DNA of 47,426 nt, from contig CAKZZD010000013.1 in the NCBI GenBank assembly GCA_937886715.1, positions 1-47,426 of the forward strand, read 5' to 3'. The notes below the pieces were generated by a model that did not search any database, was not told where the DNA came from, and saw only the letters and a list, made by a program, of their open reading frames with translations. Position 1 is the first letter of the stretch. Every line of letters begins with the position of its first letter. The position numbers and the translations under genes are program-made. The stretch comes from an uncultured Bacteroidales bacterium. Its GTDB lineage: Bacteria; Bacteroidota; Bacteroidia; Bacteroidales; P3. Of this stretch, positions 33,121-41,349 are shown piece by piece.

Positions 33121-33663
33121 TTATTGAATTTCCTCAAGAAGACCTGTTTCGCTGTCGATGATGAAGCCGCGCACCTCAATGTCGGCAGGCACGAGGGGGT
33201 GGGTACGGATGGTTTCGACGGTGCGGCGCACGCTTTCGGGAGTGTCCTTGAAGCCTTCAAGCCAATGGTTGAGGTCGATGCCGCACTGGCGGATGGTGTC
33301 GAGTGTCTGTTCGGTGACGCCGCGCGAGAGCATCTCGTCGTGGAAGTGGCTGTAGCTCATGTGGCAGGCACCGCAATGCGAGTGGGCCACCACCATGACG
33401 TGGCGGACGCCCAGCTCGTAGATGGCCACGATGAGGGAGCGCATGGCCGAGTCGAAAGCCGAGATGACGAGTCCGCCGGCATTCTTGATGATCTTGGCGT
33501 CGCCGTTGCGCAGGCCGAGGGCGGCAGGCAGCAACTCGGTGAGGCGGGTGTCCATGCAGGAAAGGACGGCCAGCTTCTTGTCGGGATACTTGTCGGTGCG
33601 GTACTGCTCGTAGCCTTTCGAGGCCACAAAGTCTTTGTTATAGGCAATGATTTGGTCTATCAT
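33121..33663 (-). CDS. Beta-class carbonic anhydrase
   Basis: A 180-residue zinc enzyme that interconverts carbon dioxide and bicarbonate in the cytoplasm. The ligands are visible: Cys36 in SCMDTR with the Asp-Arg dyad (Asp38, Arg40), then His94 and Cys97 in AHSHCGAC. The strand GDAKIIKNAGGLVI also fits. The length is typical of the shorter bacterial beta-class form. It is located in the seven-gene operon, 15 nt after the cupin gene. Confidence 0.94.
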   Translation of the reverse strand: MIDQIIAYNKDFVASKGYEQYRTDKYPDKKLAVLSCMDTRLTELLPAALGLRNGDAKIIKNAGGLVISAFDSAMRSLIVAIYELGVRHVMVVAHSHCGACHMSYSHFHDEMLSRGVTEQTLDTIRQCGIDLNHWLEGFKDTPESVRRTVETIRTHPLVPADIEVRGFIIDSETGLLEEIQ

Positions 33664-33678
33664 AAGAGGATTGCGTCA

Positions 33679-34020
33679 TTATTTCATATCAATTTCGGGC
33701 ACGACGGCGAAGAAGAGCAACGGTTCGGAGGCGGAGGCGTTGGCAAGGGCGTGGGAATGGCCACGGGGACAGTAGTGGCACTGGCCGGGGAAGAGTCGCG
33801 CCTCGGTGCTGTCATAGCGGCAAAGAGCTTCACCGGAGAGGATGAAGATGATTTCGCTATTGGAGTCGTGACTGTGGTAGCCGATGGAACAGCCGGGCTC
33901 AAGTCGGCCACGCATGATTTTGTTCTGGCCGTCGTTGAAAGTGCGGAAGAGGGTGTCGCCATTGCCGCCTTTGAAATGGGGATTGGCGACTTCTTCCATT
34001 GTGTTGAAATTTATAACCAT
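33679..34020 (-). CDS. Small cupin domain protein
   Basis: A 113-residue single-domain cupin. Motif 1 is GYHSHDSNSEIIFILSGEA, with two His and one Glu metal ligands. Motif 2 is PGQCHYCPRGHSHALAN, with the conserved His. The metal and substrate are unknown. Similar small cupins bind metals or sugars or act as epimerases/dioxygenases. The ATG at 34020 is chosen because the longer upstream frame has no homologous character and overlaps the NUDIX gene. It lies 14 nt after the NUDIX stop. Confidence 0.88.
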   Translation of the reverse strand: MVINFNTMEEVANPHFKGGNGDTLFRTFNDGQNKIMRGRLEPGCSIGYHSHDSNSEIIFILSGEALCRYDSTEARLFPGQCHYCPRGHSHALANASASEPLLFFAVVPEIDMK

Positions 34021-34034
34021 CAGGTGCTGTTTTT

Positions 34035-34430
34035 CTATTGAAGGGCAAGTGATTTCAGGGTGTCGACAATCTGCAGGTCGGCAGGGAGCCAGCGGACGGA
34101 GTCGAGTTGATTCTTGGCAAGCCAGCGGGCGGCTTCGTGCTCCTTGAGGGTCAGCGCACCGCTGAGCACGCTGCAGAGGTAGCAGTGCATGGTCAGATGG
34201 AACTTGGGGTAGTCGTATTCGATGGTTTGGAGCAGGCTTCCGACGGAGATGCTCGTCTCCAGCTCCTCGCATATCTCGCGACGCAGAGCCTCCTCGGGCG
34301 ACTCGCCAGCCTCGATCTTGCCGCCGGGAAACTCCCACCAGTCTTTCCACTCGCCGTAGCCACGCTGCGTTGCGAAGATGCGTCCTTCGGTATCGCGGAT
34401 GATTGCCGCCACCACTTCAATCTGCTTCAT
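34035..34430 (-). CDS. NUDIX hydrolase, MutT-like
   Basis: A 131-residue NUDIX protein with the full box GGKIEAGES...REICEEL (glycine, Glu and REUXEE residues all present). The N-terminal VVAAIIRDTEGRIFATQR and WWEFPGGKIE match MutT-type 8-oxo-dGTP pyrophosphatases, which clean the nucleotide pool. Substrate specificity is inferred, not shown. It is the first gene of the seven-gene operon and starts 44 nt downstream of a canonical promoter. The MGMT repair gene is in the same operon. Confidence 0.92.
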   Translation of the reverse strand: MKQIEVVAAIIRDTEGRIFATQRGYGEWKDWWEFPGGKIEAGESPEEALRREICEELETSISVGSLLQTIEYDYPKFHLTMHCYLCSVLSGALTLKEHEAARWLAKNQLDSVRWLPADLQIVDTLKSLALQ

Positions 34431-34473
34431 ACTGTAGGGATATTTCCATAAACTGCCGGTTGATTATGAACTG

Positions 34474-34501
34474 CAAATGTAGGCATTATTTCCGAAATCA
34501 A
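34474..34501 (-). promoter_or_regulatory. Promoter of the seven-gene operon
   Basis: TACATTTG (34474-34481, minus strand) matches TAnnTTTG. TTG (34499-34501) lies 17 nt upstream and overlaps the stop codon of the CDF transporter gene. The operon is therefore separately transcribed. Confidence 0.72.
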
Positions 34502-35598
34502 CTGTAGTTGAAATCCACAACGACGTTGAAGCGGTAGTCGGGGAAGCGGGCCTGGAGGTCGCTGTTCATCGTGCCGGCGAAGGCGCTGGCATCCTTGACG
34601 GAGTCGTCGGGCATGATGTCGATGGTGACGAGATGCTGGTCGGCATAGTAGTAGAAGGCGTGGGCCTGTGCCACATCGGGGCGTTGAGCGAGATAGTTCA
34701 TCACATCCTGCTGCAGTCGTGCCTCGGTGGTGTCGCCGGTGTAGTCGGCATAAATGCCTATGGTCATGATGATGCCGAAGTCGCGGTAGATAGCCTCTGC
34801 CATGCTGCGGGTGAGCAGGTGTAGCTCGCGGGCCGTCATTGTCTCGTCGACACTGACGTGGAGCGATCCGATGAGGGTGTTGGGGCCGTAGCTGTTGACG
34901 ATGATGTCGTAGACACCGTGGACTGGGCTGAACGAGAGAGCCTTATCCTTGATCTGCTGCGTCAGTTCGGGCGGGATGCGCGAGCCGAGCAACTCGCCGA
35001 GGGGAGAGGCAAGCATCTCGACACCGGCCTTGATGATGACCAGCGAGATGACCGTGCCGAAGATGCCGTCGAGGTTGACGCCCCATATCAGCATGATGCC
35101 GGCTGAGATGAGGGTGGAGAGGGTGACGATGGCATCGAAGAGGGCGTCGGCGCCGCTGGCAATGAGGGCATCGCTTTTCAGGCTCTTGCCTTGCCGCTTC
35201 ACAAAGAGGCCCAGAAGCAGCTTGACGGCGATGGCGACGACGATGACGATCAGCGTCAAGGTGGTGTATGAGGGGGTGGAGGGGTGGACGATCTTTTTGA
35301 CCGATTCGACCAGGGAGGTGATGCCGGCGGCAAAGACGATGAGCGAGATGACGATGGCGCTGAGGTATTCGACACGACCGTGGCCAAAAGGATGCTTCTG
35401 GTCGCGCGGGCGAGCGGAAAGCTTGGTGCCGACAATGGTGATCACCGACGAAAGCGCGTCGCTGAGGTTGTTCACCGCATCCATCACAATGGCAATGGCA
35501 CCCGACAGCAGGCCCACCAGGGCCTTGAATCCGGCCAGCAACACATTGGCCAGGATGCCCACGATACTTACGCGAATGATTTGCTTGTTTCTGTCCAT
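34498..35598 (-). CDS. CDF family cation transporter, manganese-type signature
   Basis: A 366-residue cation diffusion facilitator with six predicted membrane segments (about residues 10-200) and a cytoplasmic C-terminal domain. HPFGHGRVEYLSA marks the family. Aligning by eye to E. coli FieF, the transport-site residues are Asn and Asp in helix 2 (NNLSD) and Asp and Asp in helix 5 (DALFD), replacing FieF's Asp/Asp and His/Asp. This N-D/D-D set is the signature of bacterial manganese exporters such as MntE, so Mn2+ efflux is likely; experimental proof is lacking. A terminator (35649-35682) separates it from purL. I see no clear promoter in the 50 nt upstream. Confidence 0.9.
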   Translation of the reverse strand: MDRNKQIIRVSIVGILANVLLAGFKALVGLLSGAIAIVMDAVNNLSDALSSVITIVGTKLSARPRDQKHPFGHGRVEYLSAIVISLIVFAAGITSLVESVKKIVHPSTPSYTTLTLIVIVVAIAVKLLLGLFVKRQGKSLKSDALIASGADALFDAIVTLSTLISAGIMLIWGVNLDGIFGTVISLVIIKAGVEMLASPLGELLGSRIPPELTQQIKDKALSFSPVHGVYDIIVNSYGPNTLIGSLHVSVDETMTARELHLLTRSMAEAIYRDFGIIMTIGIYADYTGDTTEARLQQDVMNYLAQRPDVAQAHAFYYYADQHLVTIDIMPDDSVKDASAFAGTMNSDLQARFPDYRFNVVVDFNYS

Positions 35599-35648
35599 TG
35601 TTTTTATGAGGCTTGACGGTTACGGAGGTCAAAGTCATTCTCCCCAAA

Positions 35649-35682
35649 AAGACGGGAGCGCCACCGTGGACACTCCCGTCTT
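35649..35682 (-). terminator. Intrinsic terminator of purL
   Basis: A 10-bp stem (AAGACGGGAG and complement) with an inner CAC/GTG extension lies 22 nt after the purL stop. On the minus strand TTTTTGGGG follows. Confidence 0.8.
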
Positions 35683-35704
35683 GGATTCCGGTGGAAGCGG
35701 TCTA

Positions 35705-38700
35705 TCATTTGAAGTATTCGACACCGCTTTCGAAAATCAGCTGGTCGTCGTTGCCGTAGATGTTGAGGGCGCTGCCCTTGCTGCGGCGCTCGCTGTGGCC
35801 CATCTTGCCGAAAACGCGGCCGTCGGGGCTGGTGATGCCCTCGATGGCCATGTAAGAGCCGTTCATGTTGTACTCCTCGTCCATTGTGGGCTGGCCGTCG
35901 AGGCCGACATACTGCGTGGCCACCTGGCCGTTCTTGAAGAGGCGGTCGATCCACTCCTGCGGAGCCACGAAGCGTCCCTCGCCGTGCGAGATAGGGATGA
36001 CGTAGGTGGCGCCGAGATCGGCTTTGCGCAGCCAGGGGCTGAGGTTGCTGGTGACGCGCGTGTAGGCCATCTTGCTCTGGTGGCGGCCGATGGTGTTGAA
36101 GGTCAGCGTGGGAGCATCAGCAGCCTGCGGACGTATCTCGCCGAAGGGCACAAGGCCGAGCTTGACCAGCGCCTGGAAGCCGTTGCAGATGCCGAGCATG
36201 AGGCCGTCGCGCTTGCCCAGGAGTTCCATCACGGCATCGGCGATCTTGGGATTGCGGAAGACGCTGGTGATGAACTTGGCGCTGCCTTCGGGCTCGTCGC
36301 CGGCGCTGAAGCCACCGGGGATCATCACAATCTGGCTGCGACGGATGGCCTCGACGTAGGCGTCGACGCTCTCGCGGATCTGCTGGCCGTTCTGGTTGCG
36401 GAAGACGATAATCTCGCTTTCGGCGCCGGCACGGTTGAAAGCGCGGGCACTGTCGTACTCGCAGTTGGTGCCGGGGAAGGCGGGGATGAAGACGTGGGGC
36501 TTGGCAGAATGCGTTAATGTGTGAATGTGTGAATGCGTTAGTGGGGCGGATGCCTTGAAGAGCGGGCTTTCCACCTTCATCTTTCCACTCTCCACTTGGT
36601 TGGTGCGGGTGGGGAACACACCTTCGAGGGTCTTCTGCCAGGCGGCGAGGGCCTCGTCGAGCGACACATTCTCGTTGCCGACACAGAAGGCGGCCTCGTC
36701 GGTGACGCAGCCGATCTCTTTGCAACGGAAGGGCAAGCCCTCGGTGCCGGGCACTTCGACCACGATGCTGCCATAATTCTTGGCGGTAAGTTCATCCGTT
36801 GACATGGGCTCCAGACGGACGCCCAGCTTATTGCCGAAAGCCATCTTGCTGACGGCCTCGATCAGTCCACCGAAGCCCACGACGTAGGTGCTGCACACCT
36901 GCCCCGCCTCAATGGCGCGGCGCAAGGCAGCATACTGGTTGAGTGCATCGGCATAGTCGGGCATGTCATAATCGGCCTTCTTCACATCGAGCAGCACCAG
37001 GCGGTTGCCAGCCTTCTTCAGCTCGGGTGTGACCACATGCTGCAAGTCGCTCACGCCGACGGCGAAGCTGCACAGCGTCGGCGGCACATCGATGTCGTTG
37101 AAGGTGCCGCTCATCGAGTCCTTGCCGCCGATGGCGGGCAGATGGAGTCCCATTTGGGCGTTGTAGGCGCCGAGGAGAGCTGCGAAAGGCTCGCCCCAAC
37201 GGTAGGGATCGCTTGCAAGTTTCTTGAAATATTCCTGGAAGGTGAGTCGCACACGGCTGGCATCGCCACCGGCGGCGGCAATCTTGGCCACGCTGTTCAG
37301 GACGGCATAGACGGCGCCGTGGAAGGGGCTCCAACTCATCTGGTAAGGATCCATGCCGTAGGACATCAGGGTGACGGTGTCGCACTTGCCGTCAAGCAAG
37401 GGCAGTTTGCCGATCATACATTGCGTGGGGGTCAACTGATACTTGCCACCGAAAGGCATCACCACACTGCCGGCACCGATCGAGCTGTCGAACATCTCCA
37501 CCAGACCTTTCTGCGAGCAGACGTTGAGGTCGGCGAGTGTCTTCAGCCAGAGGTCCTTGACGGTCATGCCAGACCGACTTGCCTGACTTGCCTGGCTCGG
37601 CATCGCCACCGACACGGTGGTCTCCTGATGGGCACCGTTGGTGTCGATGAAGCGACGGCTGAGGTTGACAATCTCCTTACCGCGCCAGCTGATCACCATG
37701 CGGGGCTCGCTGGTGACGGTGGCCACCACGGTGGCTTCGAGATTCTCCTCGTCGGCATACTGCAGCATCTTGTCGACATCCTTGGGGTCGACCACAACGG
37801 CCATACGCTCCTGGCTCTCGCTGATGGCCAGCTCGGTGCCGTCGAGGCCGGCATATTTCTTGGGTACTTTGTCCAGGTTGATCTGCAGGCCGTCGGCCAG
37901 TTCGCCGATAGCCACGCTGACGCCGCCTGCGCCAAAGTCGTTGCACTTCTTGATCAACGATGACACCTCCTCGCGGCGGAACAGTCGCTGAATCTTGCGC
38001 TCGGTGGGGGCATTGCCCTTCTGCACCTCGGCACCGCAGGTGGTCAACGACTTGGTGGTGTGCGACTTGGAGGCTCCAGTGGCACCTCCGATGCCGTCGC
38101 GGCCCGTGCGGCCACCCAGCAGGATGATGATGTCGCCGGGGTCGCTGGTGAGACGCTTCACGGCACGACGCGGAGCGGCAGCGATGACGGCGCCAATCTC
38201 CATACGCTTGGCCACGTAGTTGGGGTGGTATATCTCGTTCACCAGGCCTGTGGCCAGACCGATCTGGTTGCCGTAGCTGGAATAGCCGCGGGCGGCGGTG
38301 GTGACAATCTTGCGCTGCGGCAGTTTGCCGGGCAGGGTCTCGGCGAGCGGCTTGGTGGGGTCGGCAGCGCCGGTGACGCGCATGGCCTGATAGACGTAGG
38401 TGCGTCCCGACAGCGGGTCGCGGATGCAACCGCCGAGGCAGGTGGCGGCACCGCCGAAGGGTTCAATCTCGGTGGGGTGGTTGTGGGTCTCGTTCTTGAA
38501 ATTGATGAGCCACTCCTCCTTGTTGCCGTCGATGGTGACAGGCACCACTATGCTGCAGGCGTTGATCTCATCGCTGGGCTCCTGGTCGTCAAGGCAGCCC
38601 ATTTTTTTCATCCGCTTGCCGGCAAGGGTTCCGATGTCCATCAGGCAGACGAACTTGTCGTTGCGGCCGGCATACTGCTCCTTGTGGTCGGCCAGATACT

Positions 38701-39463
38701 GCCGGAAGGCGCCCTCGATAAGCGGACGGTAGTAGCCGTCGTCGAACTTCACATCCTTCAGCTCGGTGGCGAAGGTGGTGTGGCGGCAATGGTCGCTCCA
38801 GTAGGTGTCGAGCACGCGAATCTCGGTCATGGTGGGATTGCGGTGCTCCTCGTCATGGAAGTAGCGTTGAATATGCTTGAAGTCGGCGAAGGTCATAGCC
38901 AGGCTGAGGCCGTCGTAGAGTTCCTTCAGCTGCGGCTCCGTCATGTCTTTGAAGCCGTCGAAGATAATCACGTCGGCCGGCTCGTCGAAGTGGTCCTCCA
39001 GCGTTTCGGGCTTGGGGCCGTCGGCACGGCGGCTGTCGACGGGGTTGACGCAATGTTTGATGATGGCCTGCTGCTGTTCGTCGGACAAGGCGGCCATGGG
39101 AGTGATCACGTATGTCGTGGCACTCTTGATGATGGGATGCTCGGCGTCGTTGAGCAGACAGACGCACTGCTCGGCGCTGTCGGCGCGCTGGTCGAACTGC
39201 CCCGGAAGATATTCCACCGTGAAGCAGAAGTCGTCCGCCTTGTGCGGGAACTCCTCCTCATAGACATCGTCGACGGGGGGCTCGCTGAACACCGTGGTCA
39301 GCGCCGTGCGGAACGTGGGCTCGCTGACGTTTTCCACGTCGTAGCGCACCAGCACCCTCACCGCCTCGGTCTCGATGCCGAGATATTCGCTCATTTCACT
39401 CTGCAGCTCCTTGGCACGTACGGCAAACGGAGCCTTCTTTTCTACGTATATTCTTCTAACCAT
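35705..39463 (-). CDS. purL: Phosphoribosylformylglycinamidine synthase (large single-chain form)
   Basis: A 1252-residue purine enzyme that converts FGAR plus glutamine to FGAM. It has the N-terminal domain with WSDHCRHTTF and NHPTEIEPFGGAATCLGGCIRD, the ATP-binding AIR-synthase pair (LLGGRTGRDGIGGATGASKS, NDFGAGGVSVAIGELADG, IGGKDSMSGTFND) and a C-terminal glutaminase (FPGTNCEYDS, the nucleophile in GICNGFQALVK, and the late His in ISHGEGRF). A variable linker of about 35 residues before the glutaminase (THSHIHTLTHSAKPH) is encoded over an 8-bp tandem repeat at 36509-36540. It is transcribed after the acyltransferase gene (13-nt gap). Confidence 0.97.
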   Translation of the reverse strand: MVRRIYVEKKAPFAVRAKELQSEMSEYLGIETEAVRVLVRYDVENVSEPTFRTALTTVFSEPPVDDVYEEEFPHKADDFCFTVEYLPGQFDQRADSAEQCVCLLNDAEHPIIKSATTYVITPMAALSDEQQQAIIKHCVNPVDSRRADGPKPETLEDHFDEPADVIIFDGFKDMTEPQLKELYDGLSLAMTFADFKHIQRYFHDEEHRNPTMTEIRVLDTYWSDHCRHTTFATELKDVKFDDGYYRPLIEGAFRQYLADHKEQYAGRNDKFVCLMDIGTLAGKRMKKMGCLDDQEPSDEINACSIVVPVTIDGNKEEWLINFKNETHNHPTEIEPFGGAATCLGGCIRDPLSGRTYVYQAMRVTGAADPTKPLAETLPGKLPQRKIVTTAARGYSSYGNQIGLATGLVNEIYHPNYVAKRMEIGAVIAAAPRRAVKRLTSDPGDIIILLGGRTGRDGIGGATGASKSHTTKSLTTCGAEVQKGNAPTERKIQRLFRREEVSSLIKKCNDFGAGGVSVAIGELADGLQINLDKVPKKYAGLDGTELAISESQERMAVVVDPKDVDKMLQYADEENLEATVVATVTSEPRMVISWRGKEIVNLSRRFIDTNGAHQETTVSVAMPSQASQASRSGMTVKDLWLKTLADLNVCSQKGLVEMFDSSIGAGSVVMPFGGKYQLTPTQCMIGKLPLLDGKCDTVTLMSYGMDPYQMSWSPFHGAVYAVLNSVAKIAAAGGDASRVRLTFQEYFKKLASDPYRWGEPFAALLGAYNAQMGLHLPAIGGKDSMSGTFNDIDVPPTLCSFAVGVSDLQHVVTPELKKAGNRLVLLDVKKADYDMPDYADALNQYAALRRAIEAGQVCSTYVVGFGGLIEAVSKMAFGNKLGVRLEPMSTDELTAKNYGSIVVEVPGTEGLPFRCKEIGCVTDEAAFCVGNENVSLDEALAAWQKTLEGVFPTRTNQVESGKMKVESPLFKASAPLTHSHIHTLTHSAKPHVFIPAFPGTNCEYDSARAFNRAGAESEIIVFRNQNGQQIRESVDAYVEAIRRSQIVMIPGGFSAGDEPEGSAKFITSVFRNPKIADAVMELLGKRDGLMLGICNGFQALVKLGLVPFGEIRPQAADAPTLTFNTIGRHQSKMAYTRVTSNLSPWLRKADLGATYVIPISHGEGRFVAPQEWIDRLFKNGQVATQYVGLDGQPTMDEEYNMNGSYMAIEGITSPDGRVFGKMGHSERRSKGSALNIYGNDDQLIFESGVEYFK
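36509..36540. repeat. 8-bp tandem repeat inside purL
   Basis: Four 8-bp units read ATGCGTTA, ATGTGTGA, ATGTGTGA, ATGCGTTA. They encode the THSHIHTLTHS linker on the minus strand. Eight is not a multiple of three, so only changes by three units keep the frame. Confidence 0.8.
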
Positions 39464-39476
39464 ATGTTTTGATATG

Positions 39477-40037
39477 TTACTTTATTTCAACAAATTGGCG
39501 CGGACGCTTGGCCATGCTCGAGCGGAAGCCGCGGCGCACCGCGGCGATGTCGGCCTCGTGGTCGTCGGTGGTCCACAGCGCCTCGCCCAGCCAGATGCGC
39601 TTGTGTCCAAAATCGATATATGCCGGCACGATCGGCACGCCGACCCTATGGGCGATCTCCCAGAAACCCCGCTTCCAGCGCTGCACGGGTTTGCGGGTGC
39701 CCTCGGGAGTGATGGCCAGACTGAATGTGTCGCCCTCGGCAAAACGGCGCACGGCCGTGCCCACCATGTCGTTGTGGCGGTTGCCGCGGTCGATCGGGAT
39801 GGCTCCCAAACGGCGCAGCAGACCTCCTATCGGCCAGCGGAAAAACTCCTTCTTGATGAAGATGTGGCCGTTGGTGTCGAGCGACCACAAATAGGCCGCA
39901 CCGACCAGAAAATCAGACACTGCCGTGTGCGGAGCAACGGCAAACACGCATCTCTTCAACTCGGGGCGCGAACCCTCGGCCGGAAGGTCGAATTTCCAGC
40001 CGCAGAGCTTCACGAGGGCTATCCAGATCTTTTTCAT
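39477..40037 (-). CDS. 1-acylglycerol-3-phosphate acyltransferase-like protein
   Basis: A 186-residue PlsC-type acyltransferase. The HX4D catalytic motif is APHTAVSDF. The other blocks are GGLLRRLGAIPIDRGN and the phosphate-binding ITPEGTRKPVQRWKRGF. The family usually adds an acyl chain to lysophosphatidic acid or a related lipid at the membrane. This is a short form of 186 residues with no long membrane segment. The start at 40037 (MKKIWIALVK) is chosen because the promoter lies just upstream of it. The frame extends further 5' only through repeat-bearing intergenic DNA. purL begins 13 nt after its stop. Confidence 0.88.
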   Translation of the reverse strand: MKKIWIALVKLCGWKFDLPAEGSRPELKRCVFAVAPHTAVSDFLVGAAYLWSLDTNGHIFIKKEFFRWPIGGLLRRLGAIPIDRGNRHNDMVGTAVRRFAEGDTFSLAITPEGTRKPVQRWKRGFWEIAHRVGVPIVPAYIDFGHKRIWLGEALWTTDDHEADIAAVRRGFRSSMAKRPRQFVEIK

Positions 40038-40046
40038 TACGGACTG

Positions 40047-40076
40047 CAAAAATACGTATTTTGTTTCACGTGACAA
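40047..40076 (-). promoter_or_regulatory. Promoter of acyltransferase-purL
   Basis: TATTTTTG (40047-40054, minus strand) matches TAnnTTTG, with TTG (40074-40076) 19 nt upstream. It lies 10 nt from the acyltransferase start codon. Confidence 0.75.
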
Positions 40077-40157
40077 AATAATATTATCAACACCCCCGCC
40101 CGAGCGCCCGCAACGCCAACGCCACCTGCCTCCTATCGTGTACGGCTGATGAAGGTC

Positions 40158-40206
40158 TGTTGTACGACTGTTGTACGAACTTTTTTCGTACAACAGTCGC
40201 CCAACA
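40158..40206. repeat. Palindrome, GTACGAC type
   Basis: Arms of 22 bp (40158-40179 and 40185-40206) with two mismatches surround the 5-nt loop CTTTT. The core CGACTGTTGTACGAA matches the 7042-7084 palindrome exactly. Here it sits between divergent genes, so it is not simply a terminator. Confidence 0.85.
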
Positions 40207-40323
40207 GCCGATCAAGAAACGGGGTGCATGGGGAGCAGAGAGGGAGAGTCCCTATTGAGGGTTGGGAGAATACGCTGAGGGACAACTGATTGCGAAAGGA
40301 TGCCACAAATGGAGGAAAAGTTG

Positions 40324-40331
40324 TATATTTG
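40324..40331 (+). promoter_or_regulatory. -7 element of phoH-ispE
   Basis: TATATTTG matches TAnnTTTG, only 4 nt before the phoH ATG at 40336. No TTG is at the normal -33 distance. If used, the transcript would be leaderless or nearly so. Confidence 0.5.
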
Positions 40332-40335
40332 CAGC

Positions 40336-41349
40336 ATGAACGAACAGTCGACAGAAAAAATTTTTTCACTCGAAGAGATTGATTATTCGCACTTTTGGGG
40401 GCAGAACGACCGGATGCTGGAGTTTGTGAAACTGCTGTTTCCGAAACTGAAACTGATTGTGCGCGGCGAGATGCTGAAGGCCATCGGCAGTGAGGAGGAC
40501 ATAGCATGGTTCGAGGGCAAGCTTCAGGCGATGATGACCTACTATGAGAAGTTCGGCCGTCTGACCGAAAATGCCATCATGCAGATCATGGAGAGCGGCG
40601 GGTCGAGTCCCGAGGCGGAGGTGAGCGACGAGGTGCTGGTGCACGGCCGCAACGGGCTGCTGATCAAGGCCCGCACGCCGAACCAGCAGCGGCTGGTGAA
40701 GGCGGTGCGCGAAAACGACATGGTGTTCGCCGTGGGTCCGGCCGGCACGGGCAAGACCTACACTGCGGTGGCGCTGGCGGTGCGGGCGCTGAAGAACAAG
40801 GAGATACGCCGCATCATCCTGACGCGTCCTGCCGTCGAGGCGGGCGAGAACCTGGGTTTCCTGCCGGGCGACCTGCGCGACAAACTCGACCCCTATCTGC
40901 AACCGCTCTACGACGCCCTTCGCGACATGATACCGCAGCAGAAACTGCTCTCCTATTGGGAGGACAACACCATCGAGATCGCCCCGCTTGCCTTCATGCG
41001 CGGCCGCACGCTGGACAATGCCTTCGTTATCCTCGACGAGGCGCAGAACGCCACGTCGGCACAGCTCAAGATGTTCCTCACCCGCATGGGCCGCAACGCC
41101 AAGTTTGTCGTCACCGGCGACCTCACACAGGTCGACCTGCCACGCCACCAGCAGAGCGGACTGCTGCAGGCCACGCAGATCCTAAAGGATGTGAAGGGCA
41201 TCGAGATCATACAACTGGACAACAGCGATGTGATCCGCCACCGCCTGGTGACCGACATCATCCGCGCCTACGACCGCCTCGGCGAGGAGCAGCGCACCAC
41301 CAAAGAGAAAGAGAACGATGCCCAAGACCGACCCAAACTGCAAGATTAA
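40336..41349 (+). CDS. phoH: PhoH family P-loop ATPase
   Basis: A 337-residue PhoH-like protein, a cytoplasmic ATPase linked to RNA metabolism and stress. Walker A is GPAGTGKTYTAVALA. Walker B is the VILDEAQNA region (AFVILDEAQNATSAQLKMFL). Other PhoH motifs are RPAVEAGENLGFLPGDL, KFVVTGDLTQVDLP and IEIIQLDNSDVIRHRLV. The start at 40336 (MNEQSTEKIF) matches the family start and lies just after the -7 element. An in-frame upstream ATG at 40300 is less likely because it precedes that element. Its end overlaps ispE by 32 nt. Confidence 0.92.
   Translation: MNEQSTEKIFSLEEIDYSHFWGQNDRMLEFVKLLFPKLKLIVRGEMLKAIGSEEDIAWFEGKLQAMMTYYEKFGRLTENAIMQIMESGGSSPEAEVSDEVLVHGRNGLLIKARTPNQQRLVKAVRENDMVFAVGPAGTGKTYTAVALAVRALKNKEIRRIILTRPAVEAGENLGFLPGDLRDKLDPYLQPLYDALRDMIPQQKLLSYWEDNTIEIAPLAFMRGRTLDNAFVILDEAQNATSAQLKMFLTRMGRNAKFVVTGDLTQVDLPRHQQSGLLQATQILKDVKGIEIIQLDNSDVIRHRLVTDIIRAYDRLGEEQRTTKEKENDAQDRPKLQD

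Noticed and set aside
33679..34350. Longer 223-residue reading of the cupin gene
   Set aside because: The added N-terminus lies inside the NUDIX gene in another frame and has no cupin character.
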